8,722 nucleotides of DNA from an uncultured Planctomycetaceae bacterium (GCA_903949225.1 CAJAYZ010000422.1:1-8722), one strand, 5' to 3'. Positions 1 to 6,777 are shown, numbered from the stretch's first letter. Translations and numbers: made by a program. Notes: generated by a model from the letters alone, not told the origin.

Positions 1-1165
1 GCGCCGCGATCCCGCCGAGATTCGCGATCGACCGGGTGTGATAGCGCTCGTAGATCATTCCGACCAACGCGAACAGCCCCGCCGCCGAGAGGCCGTGATT
101 GATCAATTGGAGCGTCGCCCCTTCGACGGCCACCGGTTCGAGGGCTGCGATGCCCATCACGCAGTAGCCCATGTGACTCACCGAGGAATAGGCGATGAGT
201 CGCTTGAGATCGGTCTGCGCAAGCGCCACCAGCGCCCCGTAGAGGATTCCCACAACGCCCAGGCCGAGGATCCAAGGGGCGGCGGCGGCTGTTGCCTCAG
301 GGAGCATCGGCAGGGAGAAGCGGAGAAAGCCATAGATGCCGATCTTGAGGAGGACGCCGGCGAGATCGACGCTTCCCCCAGTCGGTGCCTCGACGTGCGC
401 CAGCGGGAGCCAGGTGTGAAAGGGAACGATCGGCACCTTGACGGCAAAGCCGGCAAACAGGGCCAGAAACACCCACCACTGCAGCCATCCCCCCTGGGCA
501 TCCATCGGGAGCGGATGGGCCGCCAGGCCGGTGGTGAGCGTGGCGATGTCGAAGGAGAGCGTGCCGGTGTGCGAGGCGTTCCACAGGACGATGGTGAGCA
601 GGCCCAGGAACGCAAGCACGCTTCCGGCGAGGGTGTAGATGAAGAACTTCACCGCGGCCCGACGGCGATCGTCGTGCCCCCAGATACCGATGAGGAAAAA
701 GAGCGGCACGAGGGTGAACTCGAAGAACACATAGAACAGGATCACGTCTCGGGCAGCGAACACGCCGAGCATCGCCGACTCGAGGACGAGCAGCAGGATG
801 TAGAAGCCGACCGGCTTCTCTTTGATCGCTTCCCAGCTGACCATCACGGCGGTCACCGAGAGGAGAGCCGAGAGGCCGAACAGCCAGATCGACAGTCCGT
901 CGAGGCCGAGCGAGAAGCGGATGTCGAACGGCCCATCGACGAGCCACGGCCCCTCGCTGACGGCGAAGGCGTGCCCGGCCGTCACCTCTGGAAGTGCCCT
1001 GAGGATGAGGAGGACGGCGCCGGCGAGCGTGATCAGCGTCGTGACCGCGGCGCTTTGACGCACCGCCGAAACGCCGCGCGATCCGAGCAGCCAGGCCGCC
1101 AGGGCACCGACGAGCGGCGTGAGGATGACCAGCAGGAGGTGGTTGGCCGGGGAGAAGGGATTCAT
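1..1165 (-). CDS. nuoM: NADH-quinone oxidoreductase subunit M, N-terminal 388 residues (partial)
   Basis: The frame is open from the ATG at 1165 to the window edge, giving 388 residues of a protein that is usually about 500 long; the C-terminal end is missing. NuoM is the middle antiporter-like proton pump of the membrane arm. The key charged residues are present: E149 in FYVFFEFTLVPLFFLIGIWG, K243 and H250 in AVKVPIVPFHTWLPLAHVEA, and K274 in VDLAGVLLKIGIYGFLRF. These correspond to the conserved Glu and Lys residues of the E. coli pump channel. Further signatures are DLKRLIAYSSVSHMGY and QLINHGLSAAGLF. The protein starts MNPFSPANHLLLVILTPLVG, a membrane helix with no signal peptide. The start lies 59 bases after the nuoL stop, without a Shine-Dalgarno but after a C-rich leader ending CCCCAGCC. 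The expected next gene is nuoN, outside the window. Confidence 0.97.
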   Translation of the reverse strand, partial: MNPFSPANHLLLVILTPLVGALAAWLLGSRGVSAVRQSAAVTTLITLAGAVLLILRALPEVTAGHAFAVSEGPWLVDGPFDIRFSLGLDGLSIWLFGLSALLSVTAVMVSWEAIKEKPVGFYILLLVLESAMLGVFAARDVILFYVFFEFTLVPLFFLIGIWGHDDRRRAAVKFFIYTLAGSVLAFLGLLTIVLWNASHTGTLSFDIATLTTGLAAHPLPMDAQGGWLQWWVFLALFAGFAVKVPIVPFHTWLPLAHVEAPTGGSVDLAGVLLKIGIYGFLRFSLPMLPEATAAAAPWILGLGVVGILYGALVALAQTDLKRLIAYSSVSHMGYCVMGIAALEPVAVEGATLQLINHGLSAAGLFALVGMIYERYHTRSIANLGGIAA

Positions 1166-1224
1166 GGCTGGGGATGTCGCGGTGGGGCCGATGGTTTCGG
1201 GGAATGAGGGGCGACCGGGCCTGG

Positions 1225-3534
1225 TCAGGGGCGGAGCTGCCAGGCGAGGGCGAGAACGATCGCCAGCACCCCGACGACCCCCGCCAGGGCATAGCGCTGG
1301 ACGAGGCCCGACTGCATCCGACGGATCGCGGAGCCCCAGGCGAGCGGCACCTGTCCGATCGCGTCAACCGTGCCGTCGACGATCGCGCGGTCGAAGAAGG
1401 CCGTGACCATCGCCAGCGCCTCGAGAGGCTTGACGATGAGCGCGGCGTAGATCTGATCGAAGTAGAACTTGTTGGCGAACAGCGTTCCCAGCGGGCCGAG
1501 GTAGCGTTCCAGTTGCGGCGAGTCGCTGCGCCGGCCGAGGTGGCCGATGGCAGCGACGGCGATGCCGATGGCCGCGGCGAGGGTTCCCTGGATGGCGATA
1601 TCCCAATGGAAGACATGGGGCACGGCCGTACGGGCCACGGCCGGCGCGGTGAGCGACGGGGTGGCGGCGAGGAAGCTTGACAGGGCGTTGGTGACGAAGA
1701 GCACGAGCCCCGCAAGCGCCGACAGAACCGCCAGCACCAGCAGCGGCGTCGTCATCGCGGGGGGCGATTCATGGGCATGGTGCCCCGCTTCCTTCGGCAC
1801 GCGGACCGGGCCTGTGAAGGTCATGAACACCGCGCGGAACGTATAGAACGCCGTCAGTCCGGCGGTGAGCAGTGACATCCAGAACAGCAGCCGCCAGGTC
1901 GAGGGATGGTCGAGGGCATCGAGCCCCACCTTCTCGTGCGAGACGTCATGAGCCCCGTGCGAGACGTCGTGAGCGTCCGAAAGTGAAACGCGAGTGATCA
2001 TCGAGCCCGGACGGAACGGGCGGACGGGGACGCTTGCCACGAGGCCCACCCCACCGGCGAGATCCCTCGGTCGCTCGCCGGCCGAGCCCGCTTCGGCGTG
2101 ATCCGAGCCATGGGCCTCTGGGTGCGCCTTGGCGTGGAGCGTGGCGAGGATCTCGTCTTTGCTGAAGAAGCCAGCGAACGGGGGAACGCCGGCGAGGGCA
2201 AAGGCCCCGACCAGGAACGTCCCCGCCGTGATCGGCATCACGTGTCTGAGTCCACCGAAGCGCCGCATGTCGATCACGCCCCCCATGGCGTGCATCACCG
2301 AACCGGCGCCGAGAAAGAGCAGGGCCTTGAAGAAGGCATGCGTGACGAGGTGGAAAATCGCCGCGGTGAACCCGAGCATCGTGCCGGTGCCGAGGGCGAC
2401 GAACATGTAGCCGAGCTGGCTGATCGTGGAATAGGCGAGCACCCGCTTGAGATCGTTCTGCACCGTGGCGATGAGGGCGGCAACGAGCGCCGTCGTCGCC
2501 CCGACGATCGACACCATCGCAAGCGCCCCGGGGCAACCGACGAACAGCGGCGCCGAGCGGGTGATGAGGTAGATGCCGGCGGTAACCATCGTCGCGGCGT
2601 GGATCAGGGCGCTGGCGGGGGTCGGCCCCTCCATCGCGTCGGGCAACCAGACATGGAGCGGCATCTGGGCGCTCTTGCCGCAGGCGGCCAGGAGCATCAG
2701 CAGGCAGATCGCCGTGCCGACAGCGCCACCTACATACCCGGCTTCGTCGGCGAGGCGGATCTGGCCGAGGATCCCCTCGACGATCGTGCCGTCGGCGAGG
2801 TGCGTGTCGTGGAAGTCGAGCGTGCCGTAGGTCATCCAAAGCAGGAAGGTGGCGATCGCCAGACCGAAGTCACCGACGCGGTTGACGAGGAACGCCTTCT
2901 TGGCGGCGCGCGCGGCCTCGGGCTTCGTGTACCAAAAGCCGATGAGAAGGTAGCTGCAGGCCCCCACCGCTTCCCAGAAGACGTAGACGAGGAGGAAATT
3001 GCTTGCGGCAACGAGCATCGACATCGAGAACACGAACATCGCCACCAGCGCGAAGAACCGCGGATAGCCCGGGTCGTCGTGCATGTAGCCGATCGAATAG
3101 ATGGCGACGAGCAAGCCGACGCCGGTGATGATCGTGAGGAGCGTGGCGGTGAGCGGATCGAGACGCAGCGCAATCGGGATCGAGAAGGCCCCTCCGTTGT
3201 TGGCCGTCCCCGGAGCGACCGGGGCGCTGAGGCCGCCGTGCCCCGTTGTGGCAAGATCGCCCGACCGGGCGTCACCGACGGTGGCCCACTGCCAGAGCGT
3301 GGTGATCATCTCGACCGGTTCGGCCGGACGCAGCGGGTCGCCGTGACCAGCGCCAACCTGATTGGCGGTGCCGAGCAGGAGGAGCAGCGCGACGACCGCG
3401 GCGGCGCCGATCCCCGCCACGGCCGGGAGGTGCGCCCGGGGCCCGAGCCGGCGGCCGAGGAGAACGGTGCCGATGGCCCCCAGCAGCGGCAGCAGGGGGA
3501 CGAGCACCAGGAGGTTGGCGGCTGAGGACTGCAT
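1225..3534 (-). CDS. nuoL: NADH-quinone oxidoreductase subunit L, with a long internal insertion
   Basis: This 769-residue distal antiporter-like subunit pumps protons and carries the long lateral helix along the membrane arm. Conserved features include E188 in VFWEAVGACSYLLIGFW, K287 and H294 in CGKSAQMPLHVWLPDAMEG (285-303), IHAATMVTAG (311-320), K363 in QNDLKRVLAYSTISQLGYM, H395, H399 and K403 in the HLVTHAFFKALLFLGAGSVMH region, and D460 in GFFSKDEILATL. E. coli NuoL has about 613 residues. The excess lies mostly in a long first loop (about 60-118) and in an insertion after FFSKDEILATL (about 468-540) that is polar, His-rich and repetitive, before the next helix (546-563). The C-terminal part holds the amphipathic lateral-helix region (about 680-740) and a final anchor helix (748-766). 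The gene starts 75 bases after nuoK and ends 59 bases before nuoM. No Shine-Dalgarno precedes the ATG. Confidence 0.97.
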   Translation of the reverse strand: MQSSAANLLVLVPLLPLLGAIGTVLLGRRLGPRAHLPAVAGIGAAAVVALLLLLGTANQVGAGHGDPLRPAEPVEMITTLWQWATVGDARSGDLATTGHGGLSAPVAPGTANNGGAFSIPIALRLDPLTATLLTIITGVGLLVAIYSIGYMHDDPGYPRFFALVAMFVFSMSMLVAASNFLLVYVFWEAVGACSYLLIGFWYTKPEAARAAKKAFLVNRVGDFGLAIATFLLWMTYGTLDFHDTHLADGTIVEGILGQIRLADEAGYVGGAVGTAICLLMLLAACGKSAQMPLHVWLPDAMEGPTPASALIHAATMVTAGIYLITRSAPLFVGCPGALAMVSIVGATTALVAALIATVQNDLKRVLAYSTISQLGYMFVALGTGTMLGFTAAIFHLVTHAFFKALLFLGAGSVMHAMGGVIDMRRFGGLRHVMPITAGTFLVGAFALAGVPPFAGFFSKDEILATLHAKAHPEAHGSDHAEAGSAGERPRDLAGGVGLVASVPVRPFRPGSMITRVSLSDAHDVSHGAHDVSHEKVGLDALDHPSTWRLLFWMSLLTAGLTAFYTFRAVFMTFTGPVRVPKEAGHHAHESPPAMTTPLLVLAVLSALAGLVLFVTNALSSFLAATPSLTAPAVARTAVPHVFHWDIAIQGTLAAAIGIAVAAIGHLGRRSDSPQLERYLGPLGTLFANKFYFDQIYAALIVKPLEALAMVTAFFDRAIVDGTVDAIGQVPLAWGSAIRRMQSGLVQRYALAGVVGVLAIVLALAWQLRP
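1935..1976. repeat. Two tandem 21-bp repeats in nuoL, each with a GACGTC palindrome
   Basis: Copies at 1935-1955 and 1956-1976 agree at 18 of 21 positions. Each begins CGTGCGAGACGTC on the plus strand and contains the 6-bp palindrome GACGTC. Because 21 is a multiple of three, the duplication is in frame and gives the peptide repeat AHDVSHG-AHDVSHE (residues 521-534). A short palindrome, TCTCG-TG-CGAGA, overlaps the left edge (1932-1943). Confidence 0.8.
2054..2081. repeat. Perfect 8-bp inverted repeat inside the nuoL insertion
   Basis: CCGGCGAG (2054-2061) and CTCGCCGG (2074-2081) are exact reverse complements separated by a 12-base loop. They encode roughly residues 485-494 (AGERPRDLAG). 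The palindrome lies near the 5' part (in coding sense) of the insertion and is the main sign that the inserted DNA has its own structure. Confidence 0.6.
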
Positions 3535-3581
3535 GGGAGTCGGTTCGGGGGCGTGTGGGGGTCGGGCGTCGATGCCGGGGG

Positions 3582-3602
3582 GCCGGCAGGGGAGTTGCCG
3601 GC
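3582..3602. other. Short GC-rich hairpin in the nuoK-nuoL gap
   Basis: The arms GCCGGCA (3582-3588) and TGCCGGC (3596-3602) are perfect inverted repeats of 7 bases around a 7-base loop. The hairpin begins on the transcript about 8 nt after the nuoK stop. It has no following U-run, so it is not a classical terminator. It may act in RNA processing, stability or ribosome spacing, or it may be a chance GC palindrome. The rest of the 75-base gap (3535-3609) is C-rich on the coding strand and has no Shine-Dalgarno. Confidence 0.35.
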
Positions 3603-3609
3603 GCGACGG

Positions 3610-4053
3610 TCAGACGTGGTCGCGCTCGAGGGATCGGGAATCGTCGCCTTCGGGAAGGACGCCGGCAGGAGAGAGGTGGGGCCACGTCGGCACCACGCGG
3701 TCGTCGGCGGGGAGCTCGTGGTCGATCACCCTGGGGAGGTTCTCCTCACGGAGGGCCTGCCAGGCGGACGCGTCGAGGCGACCGGTGCTGGCGAACGCCT
3801 GGAGCACGAACACCAACGCCACCGCGGCTTCGCAGGCGGCGACGGTGAGGACGAAGACGACGAGGACCTGCCCCCCCCAATCGCCGTGGTAGCGGCTCCA
3901 GGCAACGAGCGTCACCGACACTCCCTGGAGCATGAGTTCCGCGGAGAGGAACATGACGATGAGGTTGCGGCGGGTGAGGATCCCCACCAGTCCGAGACAA
4001 AAAAGAACGGCCCCCACGAGGAGGGCGTTGGTGAGCATCGTGGCGGGGATCAT
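3610..4053 (-). CDS. nuoK: NADH-quinone oxidoreductase subunit K, with C-terminal tail
   Basis: This 147-residue protein is the small Mrp-related membrane subunit between NuoJ and the antiporter-like subunits. Three transmembrane helices are visible (about 6-26, 30-52 and 62-87). The two conserved membrane glutamates of the family are present as E39 (in FLSAELMLQG) and E75 (in AACEAAVALV). They are 36 residues apart, the same spacing as E36 and E72 of E. coli NuoK, and take part in proton transfer along the membrane arm. The usual length is about 100 residues; here a polar tail of roughly 55 residues (from about 90, including SAWQALREENLP) follows the last helix. The start overlaps the nuoJ stop (ATGA) and has a GGAGG upstream. 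M6 is an alternative start. Codons 59-61 contain a run of eight G residues. Confidence 0.96.
   Translation of the reverse strand: MIPATMLTNALLVGAVLFCLGLVGILTRRNLIVMFLSAELMLQGVSVTLVAWSRYHGDWGGQVLVVFVLTVAACEAAVALVFVLQAFASTGRLDASAWQALREENLPRVIDHELPADDRVVPTWPHLSPAGVLPEGDDSRSLERDHV
3871..3878. repeat. Eight-base homopolymer (G8 in coding sense) in nuoK
   Basis: Eight consecutive C on the plus strand are read as TGG GGG GGG in nuoK codons 59-61 (Trp-Gly-Gly), at the loop before helix 3. The frame on both sides matches the NuoK family, so the length shown gives an intact gene. Such tracts are prone to slippage and to sequencing length errors. Confidence 0.85.
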
Positions 4054-4883
4054 CGGCCCTCCCTCCGGTGGTCGGTTTCGGTCGCCTCGCCGCGCGACAC
4101 GACGGCGATCGCGCCGACGAGGGCCACAAGCAGGAGCACGCCGGCGACCTCGACGGCGAACAGGTGGCGCCCGAACAGTTCGGCGCCGAGATGGGCAACC
4201 TCGTTGGCGTCGCCCGTATCCCCTCCGGCCATCGCCGGGGCGATCAGGGTCGTGCTCTCGTCAGCCTTCGCCGCGGCTCCGTCCGCCGGCGCGGCGGCGG
4301 CCACGGCTTGGGCCCGCGAGGGCATCCGGCAGCAGGACGGTGGTTCGGCGGCGGAAAGGCGGCCGATCGACAGCGTGAGCAGGCCAAGGAGCACGGCGCC
4401 GGCAGCCGCCGCCAGCATCGGTTCGTTCGACACCCGGTCGTACGGGGCCATGCCCGACGGCTGGGCGAGCATGAGCACGAACAGGAACATCACGAGGATC
4501 GCGCCGGCGTAGACGACGATCGTCGCCACACCGAGGAACTGCGCCCCGAGCACCAGGAGCACACCCGACACCCCCGCCAGCGTCATCGCGAACCAAATCG
4601 CCGAATAGACCGGCGAACGTGTGACGATCGTCGCCAGGCCGGAGATGACGGCGATGCCGGCCACCGTGAGGAACACGGCATCCTCGCCGACGGACCCCAG
4701 CGACCGACCCGTGGCGGCGAAGCCGACGAGCGCCACAGCGCCGAGGAGAAATCCGAGCCGCCGCGAGGCGACAGTGTCGGAAGCCTTGGGAAGGAGGAGC
4801 CACAAGCTTGCAGCGATCGCGGCGACACTCCCCGCGAGGAGCAGACCCGACGGGGAGGCAGTGGCCGTAGAAACGGGATCCAT
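4050..4883 (-). CDS. nuoJ: NADH-quinone oxidoreductase subunit J, with N-terminal extension
   Basis: This 277-residue membrane subunit sits between NuoH and the antiporter-like subunits and contributes to coupling quinone reduction to proton transfer. The NuoJ core starts near residue 68 and contains the hallmark SPVYSAIWFAMTLAGVSGV (90-108) and ATIVVYAGAILVMFLFVLML (120-139), the helix with the conserved pi-bulge in this family. Upstream are about 67 extra residues with two further hydrophobic helices (about 13-31 and 43-60). Between the last two helices is an Ala-rich polar loop (about 178-232) containing PPSCCRM. E. coli NuoJ has about 184 residues. The ATG at 4883 is preferred because it overlaps the nuoI stop by one base; starting at the core would leave an untranslated gap of about 200 bases. 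My recollection is that planctomycete NuoJ proteins have a similar N-terminus; this was not checked. Confidence 0.93.
   Translation of the reverse strand: MDPVSTATASPSGLLLAGSVAAIAASLWLLLPKASDTVASRRLGFLLGAVALVGFAATGRSLGSVGEDAVFLTVAGIAVISGLATIVTRSPVYSAIWFAMTLAGVSGVLLVLGAQFLGVATIVVYAGAILVMFLFVLMLAQPSGMAPYDRVSNEPMLAAAAGAVLLGLLTLSIGRLSAAEPPSCCRMPSRAQAVAAAAPADGAAAKADESTTLIAPAMAGGDTGDANEVAHLGAELFGRHLFAVEVAGVLLLVALVGAIAVVSRGEATETDHRREGR
4057..4066 (-). promoter_or_regulatory. Ribosome binding site of nuoK
   Basis: The coding strand reads GGAGGGAGGG, ending three bases before the nuoK ATG at 4053. The GGAGG core (4066-4062) lies 8 nt from the start codon, a workable Shine-Dalgarno spacing. It is embedded in the last codons of nuoJ. 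It is the only convincing Shine-Dalgarno in the window; nuoG, nuoH, nuoL and nuoM have none. Because it is G-rich in a GC-rich coding context, chance occurrence is possible. Confidence 0.5.
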
Positions 4884-5473
4884 CAGTGGTGGCCCCCCGC
4901 CGCGGTGGTCGGGTTGCCTGGAGCGGTGCCGAACGTGGCCATCCCCCCAGCGGCGAGCGTTTTTGACTTCATCGGCTCGGCGTCCTTGGTCATGTCGTAG
5001 ACGCTGAGCAACTTTTCCTTGTCGAAGATCATCTCCTCGCGGCTTTTTCCCGTCAGGTCGAGGAGGCTGGTGAGTTCGATGGCGTCGACGGGGCAGGCTT
5101 CCTCGCACATTCCGCAGAAGATGCAGCGGAGCTCGTCGATCGAGAAGCTCTCCGGATACTTCTCCCGGTCGGGCCACGGGCTCTCGGTGGCGACGATGTC
5201 GATGCAGTGCGCCGGGCAGGCGGTGGCGCAGAGAAAGCAGGCCACGCACTTCACACGGCCGGCGTCGTCGCGGTTGAGACGGTGGACGCCGCGGTAGATG
5301 AGCGGATTGCCGACGGTTGGGCGAACCTCGGGGTAGTTCACGGTCACCTTGCGGCTCACCATGTGGCGCGCGGTGGTCGAGAGCCCCTGGAGGAAGAGGG
5401 GAAGGTAAAGTCGCTCGGTGAGTCCGAGCGGCTTTTCTTCGAGCCAGGTGATGGCGGGGTCGGTCGGTTTCAT
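4883..5473 (-). CDS. nuoI: NADH-quinone oxidoreductase subunit I (two 4Fe-4S clusters)
   Basis: This 196-residue ferredoxin-type subunit carries clusters N6a and N6b and passes electrons towards the terminal cluster in NuoB, next to the quinone site. Both 4Fe-4S motifs are complete: C76xxC79xxC82xxxC86-P (CVACFLCATACP) and C117xxC120xxC123xxxC127-P (CIFCGMCEEACP). The N-terminal ~45 residues contain the amphipathic segment (ERLYLPLFLQGLSTTARHM) that normally docks on the membrane arm. The C-terminal ~35 residues after the clusters are a Gly/Ala-rich, low-complexity tail ending in GGHH, which gives a protein slightly longer than the E. coli form (~180). The start overlaps the nuoH stop as ATGA, and the stop shares its last base with the nuoJ ATG (TGATG), so H, I and J are tightly coupled. 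Confidence 0.97.
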   Translation of the reverse strand: MKPTDPAITWLEEKPLGLTERLYLPLFLQGLSTTARHMVSRKVTVNYPEVRPTVGNPLIYRGVHRLNRDDAGRVKCVACFLCATACPAHCIDIVATESPWPDREKYPESFSIDELRCIFCGMCEEACPVDAIELTSLLDLTGKSREEMIFDKEKLLSVYDMTKDAEPMKSKTLAAGGMATFGTAPGNPTTAAGGHH

Positions 5474-6777
5474 CGGCTGCCTGCCAGTGTCGGGGAAACG
5501 TCGTGGGGCGCCCGTTCGAGGCGCTCGTGTTCGGCCATCTCACGCTCGATGTCGAGGGGATCGTGCGTCAGGATCGGGGTGTTGTCGGTGCCCGAGGGGG
5601 TGAAGACGCCGGCCACGAGCCAGCCGACGAGGCAGGCGATCCAGGGCAGCGCGATCGCCACGGCGCCTGCGAATCCGGGGCCGAGGGCGGCGACGAGTTG
5701 CGGGCGGAACTCCTCCACCGCTGCCACCGTCACGAGGTTCACCAGGCCCAGCGGCAGCATCACCTTCCAGGCGAGATTCATGAGTTGGTCGAAGCGAAAC
5801 CGTGGCCAGCTCCAGCGGACGAGCATGAAGAAGACGATCACTCCGAGGATCTTGCCCGAGAGGATGCCGAATCGGAGCAGGGCCTGGATCCAGCCGATCT
5901 CCTGCGACGATCCCGTCACGCCCCACAGATGCCAGCCGCCGAGGAACAGAATCACGATCAGGAACGCAGCCGTGATCATGTGGAGGAACTCGGCGACGAG
6001 GAACAGCAGCAGCTTGATCCCCGAATATTCCGTGTGGTAGCCGCCGACGAGTTCCTGCTCCGCCTCGGGAAGGTCGAACGGCAGCCGTGCCGCCTCGGCG
6101 AAGCTCGCCACCATGAAGACGATGAAGCCGAGGGGCTGGGCGAACGCATACCACACGCCCGTCTCCGCCTGGGCGTTCATGATCGTGTCGAGCCGCAGGC
6201 TCCCGGCGGCGAGGACAACGCCGAGCAGACCGAGGCCAAGGGGGATCTCATAGGCGACCAGCTGGGCACTCGACCGCAGGCCACCGAGAAAACCGTACTT
6301 GTTGTTGCTCGCCCAGCCGCCGAGGAGGACGCCGTAGACCGCGATGCTCGAGAGCGCGAACACCCACAGCACGCCGACGTCGAGGCCGGGGGCCACGAGG
6401 AATGGCACCGGATCGGGGATGCCGGGGATGCCCAGCGGCGGGAGCACACTTCCGAACGGGATCGCCGCGAAGATCGCCAGAGAGGCGGCGAGGATCACCA
6501 GCGGTGCCGCGTTGTAGAGGACGCGATCGACGCCGCTCGGCGTGAAGTCCTCCTTGAGGATGATCTTGAGGCCGTCGGCCAGCGGTTGCCCGAGACCAAA
6601 AAGCTTGACCTTCGTGAGCGGGATCCCGACCCGGTTCGGCCCGCGGCGATCCTGCACCCAGGCGGCGATCCACCGCTCCAGAAGCACGAGGTAGGCCGCT
6701 GCTGTCATCAGCCCGCCGACGAGCAGGCCGATCTTCACAAGCGCTGCAAGGGTTGCCGCTGAGGGAAGAAGGTTCAT
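5470..6777 (-). CDS. nuoH: NADH-quinone oxidoreductase subunit H
   Basis: This 435-residue membrane subunit forms the quinone chamber at the junction with the peripheral arm and the start of the proton path. Family signatures are clear: QDRRGPNRVG (42-51), LADGLKIILKEDFTP (66-80), SAQLVAYEIPLGLG with conserved E177 (170-183), and the acidic quinone-site loop around AEAARLPFDLPEAEQE (228-241) followed by GGYHTEYSG (245-253). About eight to nine hydrophobic segments are visible, beginning at 14-33 and ending at 370-391. It is roughly 100 residues longer than E. coli NuoH. Part of the excess is a loop near 110-135 and part a polar C-terminal tail (395-435) after the last helix. A 74-base gap separates it from nuoG. 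The ATG has no Shine-Dalgarno and is preceded by a C-rich leader. Its last four bases overlap the nuoI start (ATGA), suggesting coupled translation. Confidence 0.97.
   Translation of the reverse strand: MNLLPSAATLAALVKIGLLVGGLMTAAAYLVLLERWIAAWVQDRRGPNRVGIPLTKVKLFGLGQPLADGLKIILKEDFTPSGVDRVLYNAAPLVILAASLAIFAAIPFGSVLPPLGIPGIPDPVPFLVAPGLDVGVLWVFALSSIAVYGVLLGGWASNNKYGFLGGLRSSAQLVAYEIPLGLGLLGVVLAAGSLRLDTIMNAQAETGVWYAFAQPLGFIVFMVASFAEAARLPFDLPEAEQELVGGYHTEYSGIKLLLFLVAEFLHMITAAFLIVILFLGGWHLWGVTGSSQEIGWIQALLRFGILSGKILGVIVFFMLVRWSWPRFRFDQLMNLAWKVMLPLGLVNLVTVAAVEEFRPQLVAALGPGFAGAVAIALPWIACLVGWLVAGVFTPSGTDNTPILTHDPLDIEREMAEHERLERAPHDVSPTLAGSR

Larger units (their letters stand above)
1915..2133 (-). repeat. 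In-frame insertion in nuoL (possible protein-embedded palindromic repeat element)
   Basis: Residues about 468-540 of NuoL have no counterpart in the compact E. coli protein, where FFSKDEILA runs almost directly into the next membrane helix. The segment keeps the reading frame and has no stop. At one end it contains a perfect 8-bp inverted repeat, at the other end a 21-bp tandem duplication, and between them an unusual stretch (SVPVRPFRPGSMITRVSLSD) that does not look like a membrane-protein loop. This resembles mobile palindromic elements that insert in frame into genes (for example the Rickettsia palindromic elements). The origin is an inference; a lineage-typical loop extension is the alternative. 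The exact borders are uncertain by perhaps 10 residues each side. Confidence 0.45.

Noticed and set aside
38..1207. Long plus-strand open frame opposite nuoM (389 codons)
   Set aside because: It is rich in Arg, Glu, Asp, His and Gly with no recognisable domain, which is what the complement of a GC-rich membrane-protein gene produces. The minus strand gives a clear NuoM.
1213..1226. Possible hairpin GACC-GGTC in the nuoL-nuoM gap
   Set aside because: The stem is only 4 bp and overlaps the nuoL stop; too weak to call a terminator or regulatory structure.
2098..3525. Long plus-strand open frame opposite nuoL (475 codons)
   Set aside because: Highly charged, low-complexity translation mirroring the NuoL reading frame; no family resemblance and no ribosome binding site.
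4050..5543. Extended version of nuoJ starting at 5543
   Set aside because: This frame runs upstream through nuoI with a nonsense-like Arg/His-rich translation. The ATG at 4883, overlapping the nuoI stop, gives a plausible NuoJ.
5503..6762. Long plus-strand open frame opposite nuoH (419 codons)
   Set aside because: Same antisense artefact of GC-rich codon bias. The NuoH signatures on the minus strand are unambiguous.
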